A stretch of DNA of 64,000 bases from Gemmataceae bacterium (GTDB lineage Bacteria > Planctomycetota > Planctomycetia > Gemmatales > Gemmataceae). The stretch spans positions 56,042-120,041 of the forward strand of contig JALHPZ010000018.1 in NCBI GenBank assembly GCA_022842245.1. The letters are read 5' to 3'. Within the stretch, counting starts at the first letter, position 1. The number at the start of each line of letters is the position of its first letter. A program made the position numbers and the translations under genes. The notes below the pieces were generated by a model that saw nothing but the letters and a program-made list of their open reading frames with translations, was not told the origin of the DNA and ran no database searches. Below are positions 44,226 to 54,077 of this stretch, piece by piece.

Positions 44226-44597
44226 GGTGACCTCGAGTCCGAACGCGGTGGTTTTTGTGATACGGGCGCGAAACGTCGCAGGGCGGCGCGGACCGCAAGC
44301 GGGTCGATCGCGGAGTATCTCCCTCAAAAATGCCCGGAAATACCCGCAATGACAACCAAACTCGTCCGCTACAAACGCCGCAAACTCGCCGAATCGCCGT
44401 TAAAGGGCATCCAATGCCATCAATCCGACTACCAGAATACGACGGATCAACCCCACTCTCCGATTTAACCGGAACGAAGAATTCGGTTGTTGTGGGATTC
44501 GCAAAATTCGAGTAAAACAGAATGAACCGGAGCCGGCCGGTCCCCCGCCCGTTTCGTCCTATAGTCTACCGATACGCAATCTGCGGTGCGAGGTGGT
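44226..44597. other. Intergenic region between the divergent giant genes
   Basis: The 372 bp between the Calx-beta start and the kinase start hold no convincing gene. A 61-codon open frame (44330-44515) has no ribosome site and no homology I recognise. A TATAGT box lies upstream of the kinase at about 44563-44568 without a good -35 box. The base composition is somewhat richer in A and T than the flanking genes. The region is the expected location of divergent promoters. Confidence 0.6.
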
Positions 44598-47500
44598 ATG
44601 CCACGCGTCACGAAATACGACGAAAACGACGAACCGATCTCCGGGTACAAGCTCGTCAGCTTCCTCGGGGCCGGCCAGTTCGGCGAGGTCTGGAAGGCCA
44701 ACGAAGAGGCCACGCGCAAGCTCGTCGCCATCAAGATCATCGACCTCTCCCACAGCAACAGCGCCCTGAAGGAACTCAAGGCGCTCAACCTCGTCATCAA
44801 CCTCAACCACCCGAACCTCGTCCCGATCTTCACCGCCCGCGTCAAGGACAAGAACAACCGCGAAATCCCGCTGAACCAGACCGAAGCCCTCAAGGGCAAG
44901 GGCGTCCTTCGCGAACTGGTCATCGCGATGGGCCTCGGTGAGAAAAGCCTGTCGGCCCGGCTCAAGGAACTCAATCCCGACGGCACCGATCCGGAGGAAT
45001 TCAAAGGCCTGCCGGTCGATGAACTCATCTCGTACATGCAGGGTGCCGCCAAGGGGATCGACTTCCTCAACAAGGCCGATCACGGTTTGGGCACGGCCGA
45101 CGGCCCCATCGTGCACTGCGATATCAAGCCCGACAACATGATGATCGTGTCCGGCGAAGTCCAGATCGCCGACTGCGGCGTCGCCGTCATCATCACGCCC
45201 GACGTCCGCCAGACCAAGGCCGCCGGTTCGCCAGCCTACAGTGCGCCGGAGCTCACCGGGAACAAACCGGTTCCCGGTACCGACCAGTACGCCCTCGCCA
45301 TCAGTTACTACGAGCTTCGCACCGGCAAGCTCCCGTTCGACGAGCAAATGGGCCAGCTGTCGATCATGCTCGCCCACGCCGAAGGCCGTCTTGATTTCAC
45401 CAGCCCCCTCATTACCGACGAAGAACGCAAGGTTTTGAAATGGGCGACCGCCGTCCGCCCGAAGGAACGCTACGCGACCTGCATCGACATGGTCAAGCAG
45501 CTCGAACGCGCCATCGAGGGCTTGCCGCCGCTGGAACCCAGCAAGGTCGTGCATCGATCCGGCGTGATCCCGGCCTCGCGCTCCCGCGTGGCCCCGCCTC
45601 CGCCGATGGATCCCTCGCTTCTCCGTTCAACACCGAATTTGTCCTCGCCAGGAATGGGGCCGGCCCGTGCCCCGGCCGATCCCGTCGTTTCGTTCGAATT
45701 GCCGGAGCAACGGGACGAGCTCCGTGGTACCGTGATCCCCGGTTCGGAACGCATGTTGCCCTCGACCGATTCCGGTCTCTCGCTGCCGTCCCGTCCGGGC
45801 GATCTCGCGGCCTTTGGCGGATCGCAATCGGACATCGAGATGCCGATCGGCGCAAACGATTTCCCGACTGAAGACGACGAATTCGCTCGCACCGGATCCC
45901 ACGCCGGTCTTCCGGGGGCGGATTCCCGGGGGCCTTCGACGCCCGCCAGTCGGAGTACGGATATCAGCCGGCCTCAGATTTCGGTCGATGGAAATGATCC
46001 GATGGGAGCGCGGGCCGGTTCGGTCGAACTCGATCCGGAAATCGCGAAGATCATCAAGGGGTCCGGCGCGACGAGTCAGCCTGGCATGCGATTGCCTTCG
46101 TCGCCATCGACACCATCGGTTCAAACGCAGCGTCCGGCTTCGCGTCCGGAAATGGCACCGCCAGGGAAGCGTGCGACCGAGTACCCGCGCGAGACGCCGG
46201 CCGAGGAGGAGGCCAAATCCCTGCCGCCCTGGGCCAAGGAGGCCAGTCAGTTCGAAAGGCAAGCCAGCCACGCATCGTTGCCATCGCTTCCGACAACGAA
46301 CTGGAAAGCTGCAGAACCGGCCAGTTCCGGTGGCAAGGGTGCGGCGCTCGTTGTTGGCGGAGTTTTGGCGGCGGGTATCGCCGGCCTCGCGGGTGCTTAT
46401 TTCGGAGGGGTCTTCGGCGGCGGATCGGCATCATCGGGCGGCGTGGCCCAGGTCGACAAACCCGATGACCCGGAAAAAAAACCAAAAGATCCGGAAGGCC
46501 AATCCGATCCCAAAACGAAACCGATCGAACCGGAACAAGTCGATCCGGCATTGATCAGGCCCATCCGCGACTTGATCGCCGCCAAACCCGGTGCCAATCT
46601 CGCGACGGCGGACGATAACTTCGAGACGGCCCGGAAGAAGATCGATCTCCTCCCGAGCGGGGCGGCCTACGAAGCCGAAAAGACGCAATTGCGTAATCGA
46701 CTCGGCGAGTTCCGCAAGGAAATCGACGGCGAGATCGTCAAGCAGGCTGCGAACATCGATGCGATCGTGAAGTCCGTTGACAGTAAGGATCCTGCTGGTT
46801 CCGAGAAGAAGTTGGCCGAAGCCGAGCGCCTGATGACGCTTCTTCCTCGCGTCCTTCCTGGCGTGTTGATGGACAAACGATCGACTTGGACCGTCGACAT
46901 CGGCAAGAAACGCGTCGACATGGCTGGCAATGCCGAGGAACGCAAATTCCTGACCGCCTTGCTGGACCTCGACAAACTTCCCGTCAACACCATGCTGTCG
47001 CAGGCGAAGGACATCTATACCGTCAATCTCGATCTGGAACGACGAAAGAAGATCGGCGCGAAGTTGCTCGAAGTCGGGGAACAAAAGACCGATTACCGAG
47101 ATGGCATCATTACGTTCCTCGTGGAGGATCCCGGACGCTTCGACATCCTCCTGCCCACCGATGCCGTCAAGCAAAAGGTCTTCCAGTGGCGCGCCGCGCC
47201 GGTCAAGGTGCTCGCCGACGATCTTCGCGCGAAACTCGCCGCGCTGACGACGGGCAAGACGGCGAAAACGGCGATCGATGAGATCAAGTCCTCGCTCGAC
47301 AAATTGCGAGACATGAAGAAACAGGTCGGCATGCCTTTCGGCACGCTGTGGAACGAGAAGTACCTGCACCCCGATGTCGAAAAGACGTACAAACTGGCGG
47401 ATCGCTGGTGGGATGCCGCTCGCGGTTACGATATCGCGGAACTCCGCAAGTCGGTATCGACTACCGAAGCGCCAGACCTCGCGTTCCCGATGGCGATGGA

Positions 47501-49916
47501 GTACATGCGGATCGGAGTCGAAAAGGCCGAGTCGATCGCCAATCTCCGACAGGTTCGCGATGCCTCGCAGAAATGGGCTTCGCTAGCGGCCCCCGATCGG
47601 AAACGGATCGACGACTTTTTCCAACTCGCACTCGCCCGGCAGGTCGTCAAGGATTTGTCGCCGGCATCGGGCAAACCCAACTGGGCCGACATTTTGAAAC
47701 TATGCGACCGGGATGGCGCGCTCGGTTGGCGCACCGTGGTCGAAGCCGAAAGCCGGCTGGATGCCCAAACGGCGATTGGCGATCTCTCCGGCGCGGAGGC
47801 GTCTACTACGGATGATGATACCGCGGCGGATCGCAAGGCTTTTGTCGCGTATTTGAAGTCGGTCTCGAAGGCGGATCGGGCCGCCGCCGGCGAACTCGCG
47901 AAAGCGTATCAGGCGAAGCCGTTGCCGGAGATCCTGAAGGTTCCGGTCCGGAAGTCCCGCGCGTCGCGGATTCTGGCGGATTCAGCGATTCTCAAGGTGG
48001 AGTTCGCCGGCAATACCGAGGATTTACTGGTCGGGAAGTGGAACCCCTACAAATCCGATGCGACTGCACTCGGCCTTCTGGCCGTGGCGTTCGAACTCGA
48101 CGGGACCAACCATCCGGAGTGGTCGATTCCCCTTCATTTTCTTGCCGATGCGAGCGGCGATCCGGCGACGGCGCAGCAAGCCGCCAGCAAAGTCGGTACG
48201 GAACAACTCACCCAAAAGAACGGACCGCTGGCGCTGGCGTTTCTGGCCAAGCGTGCCGCCGATCGCCGGGCGACTCCCTCGGCACGGCTGGCCGATCGTG
48301 CCGCCGCCATGCGCCTGGCGCAGCTACTATACGAATCGGAATCTAAGACCCCGAGCGACGGCGCGGCGCGTATCAAGGCGTTCCGCAAGGCGCTCGCCGA
48401 CTTTGCCCTACTGGGACTAGACGAAACCGGCGGTTCGATCGCGGATCGGCGCGCGCTCGAACTCGCGGTGTTCCGGCAGGAATTTCTCGGCTCCGCGGCA
48501 TTCGACGAAGCATGGATCACGAAGGCCCGTGAACGCATCGTCCCGATCGCGAATGATTTGGGAACTCGGGATCCGTTGCTGGCGGACGCCTTGGCGTACA
48601 AGTCACTCGTGTGGCTCTACCGCTTTAGCAACAACCAGTCGTATGGTGACTTTAAAAAGACCGTGGCGAGTGAAACGACGCGCGAACGCGAATGGAACGC
48701 CATGATCGCGGACGCCGAATCCGCACTCCGCATCGACAAGGAACACCCGGTCGCATCGCTCGTTCTGTCTTTCGCCTATTACGGCATGTTCAATCAGATC
48801 ACCTTCTACAATCCGCCTGATTCCCTGAAACAAAAATACGACCTTTACGCGTACCGCGATCGGGATGTCATTCTCAAAGTGGCCGGCTATCTGAAATTCG
48901 CGACCGAAGGACCGCGCGCGACGAAGAATACCGATCCGTCGACCATGCTGGGGTACTGGCGTTTGCGGACGAACTACCTCTTGTATGCCGGCAACGCTTT
49001 GGCGAGGAAGGGGGGCGATCCCAACGAGATCAAGAAGATCATGCAGGATGCGGTCGCCAGTGCCGACGCCGCCACGAAACTCCGACCCGAACGCCGCGTC
49101 GACGATTGGACCTTGCTCGGTCGGACCCTCGAAGACCTCGCTTGGATCGGTCAGGAAGCTCCGGCGGCGAATTACCAGAAGTCGATCGCGATGTCCCGCA
49201 CCGGCACCGGCATCGCGGCGTCGAACGCGGCCATGCGAATGGAAATCGTCCGCGGCCACATGGACATGGCACGGGCGATCGTGCGCGGCGTGGAATTCGG
49301 CGTGCTCGACGCGACGCAACTGAACTCGGCCGACGCCGCCTGGAAGGCGATGACCGCGGCAGTCGACGCCTTGCCCGAAGGGGAGAAGGCCCAATCCGCC
49401 GCCATCCAGGCCGAAGCGTCCTACTGGAAGGCGATGCGGAAACTGGTCGCAGGCCAGAACGCCGCGGCGGCCGACGCCTTCGAGGCGGCCGAAGAAACCC
49501 TCAGAACGGCCCAGCCTGGCTTCTACACGCTCGCGCTCGTCAACCGGGCCGAGGCGATCCTCGCCGCCAACTCCGGCCTCGACAAACTTGCCACGATCGC
49601 CGCCGCGGCCGGCGGGATCGACTTCGCTCCCGACTACATCAAAGCCCGCGCCGCGATCGCCGGCCAGGACCTGGAGGCCGCCAAGGGGCACTTCGAAGCC
49701 GCGTACTCCAAGATCGAAAAAGCCTGGACGCGCAGGGAACTCCAGACAGAAAATTCGTTCGCGCTGCGCTGCCTCGCGCACGAATTGTCGAACATCAAAG
49801 GACTGTCCGTTCGGGAGAAAGCCGATCGCGAGAAGTTGCTGAAGAGCCTGCAATCGGCTTACGCGTGGACGTTGACCCCGGACGACAAGAAGCTCATAGC
49901 CAGCGTCTTGAAGTGA
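44598..49916 (+). CDS. Large transmembrane Ser/Thr kinase with unusual HCD and DCG motifs
   Basis: A 1772-aa protein. The ATG at 44598 follows GCGAGGTGG. Residues 16-310 form a kinase domain: glycine loop LGAGQFGEV, ATP-binding Lys in LVAIKII, then the catalytic loop HCDIKPDN (near 173) and IADCG (near 192) where HRD and DFG are usual. The Asp, Lys and Asn are retained, as is APE (SAPELTG). Residues 310-575 are a proline- and serine-rich linker. A transmembrane helix (AALVVGGVLAAGIAGLAGAYF) lies near 580-605. The remaining 1150 residues are extracytoplasmic, helical and TPR-like, for example LASLVLSFAYYGM-type pairs and EAAEETLRTAQPGFYTLAL. It may sense an external signal. No downstream partner is evident. 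Confidence 0.9.
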   Translation: MPRVTKYDENDEPISGYKLVSFLGAGQFGEVWKANEEATRKLVAIKIIDLSHSNSALKELKALNLVINLNHPNLVPIFTARVKDKNNREIPLNQTEALKGKGVLRELVIAMGLGEKSLSARLKELNPDGTDPEEFKGLPVDELISYMQGAAKGIDFLNKADHGLGTADGPIVHCDIKPDNMMIVSGEVQIADCGVAVIITPDVRQTKAAGSPAYSAPELTGNKPVPGTDQYALAISYYELRTGKLPFDEQMGQLSIMLAHAEGRLDFTSPLITDEERKVLKWATAVRPKERYATCIDMVKQLERAIEGLPPLEPSKVVHRSGVIPASRSRVAPPPPMDPSLLRSTPNLSSPGMGPARAPADPVVSFELPEQRDELRGTVIPGSERMLPSTDSGLSLPSRPGDLAAFGGSQSDIEMPIGANDFPTEDDEFARTGSHAGLPGADSRGPSTPASRSTDISRPQISVDGNDPMGARAGSVELDPEIAKIIKGSGATSQPGMRLPSSPSTPSVQTQRPASRPEMAPPGKRATEYPRETPAEEEAKSLPPWAKEASQFERQASHASLPSLPTTNWKAAEPASSGGKGAALVVGGVLAAGIAGLAGAYFGGVFGGGSASSGGVAQVDKPDDPEKKPKDPEGQSDPKTKPIEPEQVDPALIRPIRDLIAAKPGANLATADDNFETARKKIDLLPSGAAYEAEKTQLRNRLGEFRKEIDGEIVKQAANIDAIVKSVDSKDPAGSEKKLAEAERLMTLLPRVLPGVLMDKRSTWTVDIGKKRVDMAGNAEERKFLTALLDLDKLPVNTMLSQAKDIYTVNLDLERRKKIGAKLLEVGEQKTDYRDGIITFLVEDPGRFDILLPTDAVKQKVFQWRAAPVKVLADDLRAKLAALTTGKTAKTAIDEIKSSLDKLRDMKKQVGMPFGTLWNEKYLHPDVEKTYKLADRWWDAARGYDIAELRKSVSTTEAPDLAFPMAMEYMRIGVEKAESIANLRQVRDASQKWASLAAPDRKRIDDFFQLALARQVVKDLSPASGKPNWADILKLCDRDGALGWRTVVEAESRLDAQTAIGDLSGAEASTTDDDTAADRKAFVAYLKSVSKADRAAAGELAKAYQAKPLPEILKVPVRKSRASRILADSAILKVEFAGNTEDLLVGKWNPYKSDATALGLLAVAFELDGTNHPEWSIPLHFLADASGDPATAQQAASKVGTEQLTQKNGPLALAFLAKRAADRRATPSARLADRAAAMRLAQLLYESESKTPSDGAARIKAFRKALADFALLGLDETGGSIADRRALELAVFRQEFLGSAAFDEAWITKARERIVPIANDLGTRDPLLADALAYKSLVWLYRFSNNQSYGDFKKTVASETTREREWNAMIADAESALRIDKEHPVASLVLSFAYYGMFNQITFYNPPDSLKQKYDLYAYRDRDVILKVAGYLKFATEGPRATKNTDPSTMLGYWRLRTNYLLYAGNALARKGGDPNEIKKIMQDAVASADAATKLRPERRVDDWTLLGRTLEDLAWIGQEAPAANYQKSIAMSRTGTGIAASNAAMRMEIVRGHMDMARAIVRGVEFGVLDATQLNSADAAWKAMTAAVDALPEGEKAQSAAIQAEASYWKAMRKLVAGQNAAAADAFEAAEETLRTAQPGFYTLALVNRAEAILAANSGLDKLATIAAAAGGIDFAPDYIKARAAIAGQDLEAAKGHFEAAYSKIEKAWTRRELQTENSFALRCLAHELSNIKGLSVREKADREKLLKSLQSAYAWTLTPDDKKLIASVLK

Positions 49917-49922
49917 CGGCCG

Positions 49923-51380
49923 TCACGCAAGAATTTCGTGGATCACTTCGCCCGCGTTGTCGGTCAGTCGTTCGTTCCGGCCGTTGTGGCGGAACGTCAG
50001 CCGAAGGTGCTTCAAACCCAATAGGTGCAGCACCGTCGCGTGGATGTCGTTGACGTGGACCTTCCCCTCGGCCGCTCGCAACCCGATCTCGTCCGTTGAA
50101 CCGTGGACTGTGCCGCCCTTCACGCCGCCGCCGGCCATCCAGACACAGAATCCGTGCGGGTTGTGGTCGCGCCCCGTCGTGCCTTCCGTCATCGGCGTGC
50201 GGCCGAACTCCCCGCCCCAGATCACGAGTGTGTCGTCCAATAATCCCCGACGCTTCAGGTCCGCGAGCAGTCCCGCGATCGGCTTGTCGCTCGCGAGGCA
50301 GAGCTGCCCGTGGTTCCCTTCGAGGTCCGAGTGGGCGTCCCAGCCGTTGGTATCGCCGCTGTAGAGCTGGACGAAGCGCACGCCGCGCTCGACCATCCGC
50401 CGTGCGAGCAGGCAGCGCGTGCCGAACTCGGCCGTCTCCTTGCGGTCGAGGCCGTAGAGCGATTTCGTCTCGGCCGTTTCGCTGGCGAGGTCCACGACCT
50501 CCGGCGCATGGGCCTGCATGCGGAAGGCGAGTTCGTAGGCGGCGATGCGAGCTTCGAGTTCCGACTCCGCCCCGCGCGCGGCCAAGTGCTCGCGGTTCGA
50601 TTCGCGGACGAAGTCGAGCGTCTTCCGCTGTTGTTCGTCCGAGACGCCCTTCGGGTTGGCGAGGTTGAGCACCGGCGACGATCCGCCGCGGATGAGAGTG
50701 CCTTGGTACGTCGTCGGCAGGAAGCCGTTGCCCCACGCGGGCGCGCCGCCCTTCGGCCAGCCGCCGGGGTCGGGCAGCACGACGAACGCCGGCATGTTCC
50801 GGTTCTCGGTGCCGAGGCCGTACGACACCCACGCCCCCATGCTCGGCCGGCCCATCAGGATCGAGCCGGTGTTCATCAGGTAGACCGACTCGGGGTGCGT
50901 GACGCTGTCTCCGTGGCAGCCGCGCAGGAGTGCCATATCGTCGACGTGCTTCGCGAGGTGCGGGAACCAGTCGGACACTTCCATTCCGCATTGGCCGTGC
51001 TTGGCGAAGGTCCGCTTCGAGGCGAGCAGCTTGTTCTTGTCGACGCCGCGGCGCGTCTTCACGGGGCCGAACGATTCGGGCAGCTTCTGCCCGTGCAGTT
51101 TCGTGAGGCCGGGCTTCGGGTCGAACGTGTCCATGTGGCTCGGCCCGCCGGACATGAACAAGAAGATGACGCGCTTGGCCGTCGGCTCGAAGTGCGGCTT
51201 CTTCGGCGCGAGCGGATCGCGCACGGCGTCGCCCCCCGGCCCGCGGGAAGCTCCGCTGACAGGGCCGGGATCATTTCCGAAGAGGAGGTTCTGCTCGGCG
51301 AGCAGCCCCGCGAGGGCGATCGCACCGAAGCCGCCGCCGGCGTTGCGGAGGAAGGAACGGCGGGAATTCGAATGGGACAC
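49923..51380 (-). CDS. Tat-exported DUF1501 protein
   Basis: A 485-aa protein starting with GTG at 51380, seven bases after GAGG. It has a twin-arginine signal (SNSRRSFLRNAGGGFGAIAL), then FLFMSGGPSHMDTFDPKP, the DUF1501 signature of the alkaline-phosphatase-like superfamily, and later RRMVERGVRFVQLYSGD, WDAHSDLEGNH and WGGEFGRTPM. Tat export implies folding before transport, usually with a bound metal or cofactor. DUF1501 proteins occur beside DUF1549/DUF1553 proteins in planctomycetes, and the latter gene is two upstream here. The biochemical role of the pair is unknown. The gene ends 7 bp after the convergent kinase stop. Confidence 0.93.
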   Translation of the reverse strand: MSHSNSRRSFLRNAGGGFGAIALAGLLAEQNLLFGNDPGPVSGASRGPGGDAVRDPLAPKKPHFEPTAKRVIFLFMSGGPSHMDTFDPKPGLTKLHGQKLPESFGPVKTRRGVDKNKLLASKRTFAKHGQCGMEVSDWFPHLAKHVDDMALLRGCHGDSVTHPESVYLMNTGSILMGRPSMGAWVSYGLGTENRNMPAFVVLPDPGGWPKGGAPAWGNGFLPTTYQGTLIRGGSSPVLNLANPKGVSDEQQRKTLDFVRESNREHLAARGAESELEARIAAYELAFRMQAHAPEVVDLASETAETKSLYGLDRKETAEFGTRCLLARRMVERGVRFVQLYSGDTNGWDAHSDLEGNHGQLCLASDKPIAGLLADLKRRGLLDDTLVIWGGEFGRTPMTEGTTGRDHNPHGFCVWMAGGGVKGGTVHGSTDEIGLRAAEGKVHVNDIHATVLHLLGLKHLRLTFRHNGRNERLTDNAGEVIHEILA

Positions 51381-51406
51381 GGCACAACCTCGATCTTCGC
51401 GTGCGT

Positions 51407-51784
51407 TTACAACTTGGAACTCACCGGCACTTCCTGGTGCAAGCCGGCCACGAACCGTTCCGCCGCGTCGCGATCCTTGCTCGCGACGCTCAACTCGACT
51501 CGCCCCTGCCGCATGCCGGGCACGTCCTGCAGCGCCTCCATCCGAGCCGCCTGAAGCACGATCGTCACACCCATCCACCGGCCGCCCAGCCAGCCCTTTG
51601 TGATCGTAACAGAAACGAGTTCATTCAAAGGCACACGGACATGCCGAACGCCACTCTTGATGATTCCCGCGATCTTGTCCTGATTCTGAAATTCGAGTAC
51701 CAGGTCGTCGCCTTCATCTCGTAGCAAACCGTTACACTGGCCGAACCCTGCATACAGATCGACCGTGAAGGGAACCGTGTTCAT
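51407..51784 (-). CDS. Small protein of unknown function between DUF1549/1553 and DUF1501 genes
   Basis: A 125-aa protein without signal peptide or membrane segment. The ATG at 51784 has GGAG about ten bases upstream; a longer open frame would begin with TTG. The sequence is beta-rich: LVLEFQNQDKIAGIIKSGV, VRVPLNELVSVTITKGW, MGVTIVLQAARM, GRVELSVASKDRDAAERFVAGL. The strand pattern and the LNELVSVTITKGW turn are reminiscent of PH-like domains, but I cannot assign it. It lies between, and on the same strand as, the DUF1549/DUF1553 and DUF1501 genes. Confidence 0.7.
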   Translation of the reverse strand: MNTVPFTVDLYAGFGQCNGLLRDEGDDLVLEFQNQDKIAGIIKSGVRHVRVPLNELVSVTITKGWLGGRWMGVTIVLQAARMEALQDVPGMRQGRVELSVASKDRDAAERFVAGLHQEVPVSSKL

Positions 51785-51905
51785 CGACTGTACTCCGGAA
51801 TGAGATCCCAAGCATCCATCGTCATTTGGAGTTCTTCGCCCGAACCGCTCGATTATTTCGGCGACTCGACGCTTTGTGGTACCCGACGACCGGACTTCGT
51901 CGCAC

Positions 51906-54014
51906 TCAATCCAGGTAAACGAACTCGTTCGTGTTCATGAGGGCCCGGCAAAGCTCCGCCAGCGGCGAGTCCTTCAGGAACGCCTCGGCCCGCCCTCGCT
52001 CCCTTTCGCTCGGCGCTCGCCCAAGGATCAACCGGTACGCGCGGTCGATCTTGTCCGGCTCCTTCGCCAATCGCTCGGCCAGCGCCGTCGAAGCCTCCAC
52101 TACCTCGTCGGAGTTCAAGAGCGAGAGCGCCTGCGGTGCGGTCGTGCTACGCTCGCGTTTCGGGCAACTCAGGTTGCTGTCGGGCTGGTCGAATACTTCG
52201 AGGAACGGATGCCGGAGGTTGCGGCGCTGGAAGGTGTAGACGCTGCGGCGGACGCGGTCCAGCGAGTCGGCGCTGACGGGCCAGCCGCCTTTAGATCCCT
52301 TCGCCGCCTCTGGCGGGATAGGCGGGAACACGCCGGAGCCACCCATCTTCGCATTCAATCGGCCGCTGATAAACAGAAGCGAATCGCGAACGACTTCGCC
52401 TTCGATTCGGATGCGGTTCATGCGCGAGTAGAGTTTATTCTCCGGATCTTTCACCAGCGAATCCTTCGACGCGATCGTCGATTGCCGGTAGGTCTCGCTG
52501 AGCAGCATCGTCTTGTGCATCCGCTTGAGGCTCCAGCCGGACTCGGCGAACTCGACGGCGAGCCAGTCGAGCAGTTCGGGGTGCGTCGGTCGTTCGCCGC
52601 GGACGCCAAAGTCGCTGGCGGTCGGCACAAGCCCGCGGCCGAAGTGCTGCTGCCAGAGCCGATTCACGATCACCCGCGCCGTCAGTGGATTCTCGGGTGA
52701 AGCTATCCAGTTCGCGAGCGCCAGTCGTCGGCCGCTCGACTGCGGCAACGCCGCCACGGTTGCCGCGATCGCCTTGCGGTCGGGTCGCAGCGTCGTCGGG
52801 AAGCCGGGTTCGACCACGTCGGCCTTGTTCGTGATCTCGCCGCGTTCGAGAAGGTACGTCTTCGGCGGCGTCGCGGAGCGATCGGTCATCCCCATCGCCA
52901 CGGGCATCGCGCCGGGCTTCTTCGCGTCGAACGCCTTCAGTTTCTGCCGTAGTTTCTTCAGTTCATTCAACTCGTCCGCTTTAAGCGCCTTCTCAATTTC
53001 CGCGTCGGTCACGGCCACTTTCTTCGCCGACTGGTCGACGAGTTCGATCATCCCGCCGTCACGCTTCTCTGGCGGTGTCCGGTGTGCGACCTGCGCCTCG
53101 GCCGGCAGCTTCGCGAGCTTCGCTTCGAACAGCTTCTTGCGCGCCGGCCCGTCGATCGCCGCGATGGCGTCCCGAATCGATTGCGTCAGGCGGTCGTATT
53201 CCCTCTTCGCGACCTCGTACTTTTGCCGCTCCGTCGGCGTCGCGACTTCGATGTTCGTCCGGAACTCCGCGCCGGCGAAGAACGCCTGCATCCGATAGTA
53301 ATCCGTCTGCGGGATCGGCTCGAACTTGTGGTCGTGGCAGCGGGCGCACGCCATCGTCATGCCGAGGAACACGAGGCCGGCGGTGTCGGTCATGTCGTTG
53401 AGCGTGTTCTGCCGGCGCTGGGCCTGGTCGGCGGAGTCGGTCATGTCCGGGCCGAGCAGGTTGAAGCCGGTGGCGATCTTCGCGTTCGGGTCGCCGGGGA
53501 ACGCCTCGTCGCCGGCGAGTTGTTCGAGGATGAACCGGTCGTACGGCTTGTCCTCGTTGAACGAACGAATGACGTAGTCGCGGTAGCGCCAGGCGTGCGG
53601 CCGGATTTCATCGTGTTCGTAGCCGTTGGTATCGGCATACCGGGCGAGGTCGAGCCAGTGCCGGCCCCAGCGCTCGCCGTGGTGCGGGCTGGCGAGCAGG
53701 CGATCGATCACCATCTCGTAGGCGTTCGCCGAATCGTCCTTTTCGAACTCGGTAATCTCCTCTGGCGTCGGCGGCAGGCCGGTCAGGTCGAACGTGACGC
53801 GCCGGATGAGTTGTTGTTTGGAAGCGGGCTTGGCGAAGCGCAACCCGCTGGCGGCAAGTTGTCGGGTAACGAAAGCATCGATCGGCGAATCAAGCTTTGA
53901 TTTCGGAACCGTCGGCCGGACCGGCTTCTTCCACGCCCAATGGTCGACCGGTTCCTCGGCGCACGCGGATCCGACGCACAAACCCGAAGCCAGCATCAGC
54001 AGAATCAATCGCAT
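51906..54014 (-). CDS. Exported DUF1549-DUF1553 protein
   Basis: A 702-aa exported protein. The start at 54014 gives MRLILLMLASGLCVGSACAEE, a signal peptide. The DUF1549 part contains FDLTGLPPTPEEI, GERWGRHWLDLARYADTNG and the heme-like motif ACARCHDHKFEPI (CxxCH). The DUF1553 part contains LANWIASPENPLTARVIVNR and HFGRGLVPTASDFGVRGERP, ending LCRALMNTNEFVYLD. Many planctomycete relatives carry an extra N-terminal cytochrome-like (PSCyt1) domain with another CxxCH; this one does not. Co-occurrence with DUF1501 is the usual arrangement. A good promoter precedes it, but there is no strong ribosome site. Confidence 0.95.
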   Translation of the reverse strand: MRLILLMLASGLCVGSACAEEPVDHWAWKKPVRPTVPKSKLDSPIDAFVTRQLAASGLRFAKPASKQQLIRRVTFDLTGLPPTPEEITEFEKDDSANAYEMVIDRLLASPHHGERWGRHWLDLARYADTNGYEHDEIRPHAWRYRDYVIRSFNEDKPYDRFILEQLAGDEAFPGDPNAKIATGFNLLGPDMTDSADQAQRRQNTLNDMTDTAGLVFLGMTMACARCHDHKFEPIPQTDYYRMQAFFAGAEFRTNIEVATPTERQKYEVAKREYDRLTQSIRDAIAAIDGPARKKLFEAKLAKLPAEAQVAHRTPPEKRDGGMIELVDQSAKKVAVTDAEIEKALKADELNELKKLRQKLKAFDAKKPGAMPVAMGMTDRSATPPKTYLLERGEITNKADVVEPGFPTTLRPDRKAIAATVAALPQSSGRRLALANWIASPENPLTARVIVNRLWQQHFGRGLVPTASDFGVRGERPTHPELLDWLAVEFAESGWSLKRMHKTMLLSETYRQSTIASKDSLVKDPENKLYSRMNRIRIEGEVVRDSLLFISGRLNAKMGGSGVFPPIPPEAAKGSKGGWPVSADSLDRVRRSVYTFQRRNLRHPFLEVFDQPDSNLSCPKRERSTTAPQALSLLNSDEVVEASTALAERLAKEPDKIDRAYRLILGRAPSERERGRAEAFLKDSPLAELCRALMNTNEFVYLD

Positions 54015-54048
54015 GAATTCGTTTTTATCGAGCGTATGAGACGCTTTT

Positions 54049-54077
54049 AGTATCCCGCCCTTGCATAGACGGGTCAA
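54049..54077 (-). promoter_or_regulatory. Sigma70-type promoter for the DUF1549/1553 operon
   Basis: On the minus strand TTGACC (54072-54077), exactly 17 nt, then GATACT (54049-54054). The boxes match five and four of six positions. Transcription would start near 54042, about 28 bp before the start codon. Confidence 0.55.

Noticed and set aside
44330..44515. 61-codon open frame in the divergent intergenic region
   Set aside because: No ribosome-binding site, no homology I recognise and a composition like non-coding sequence.
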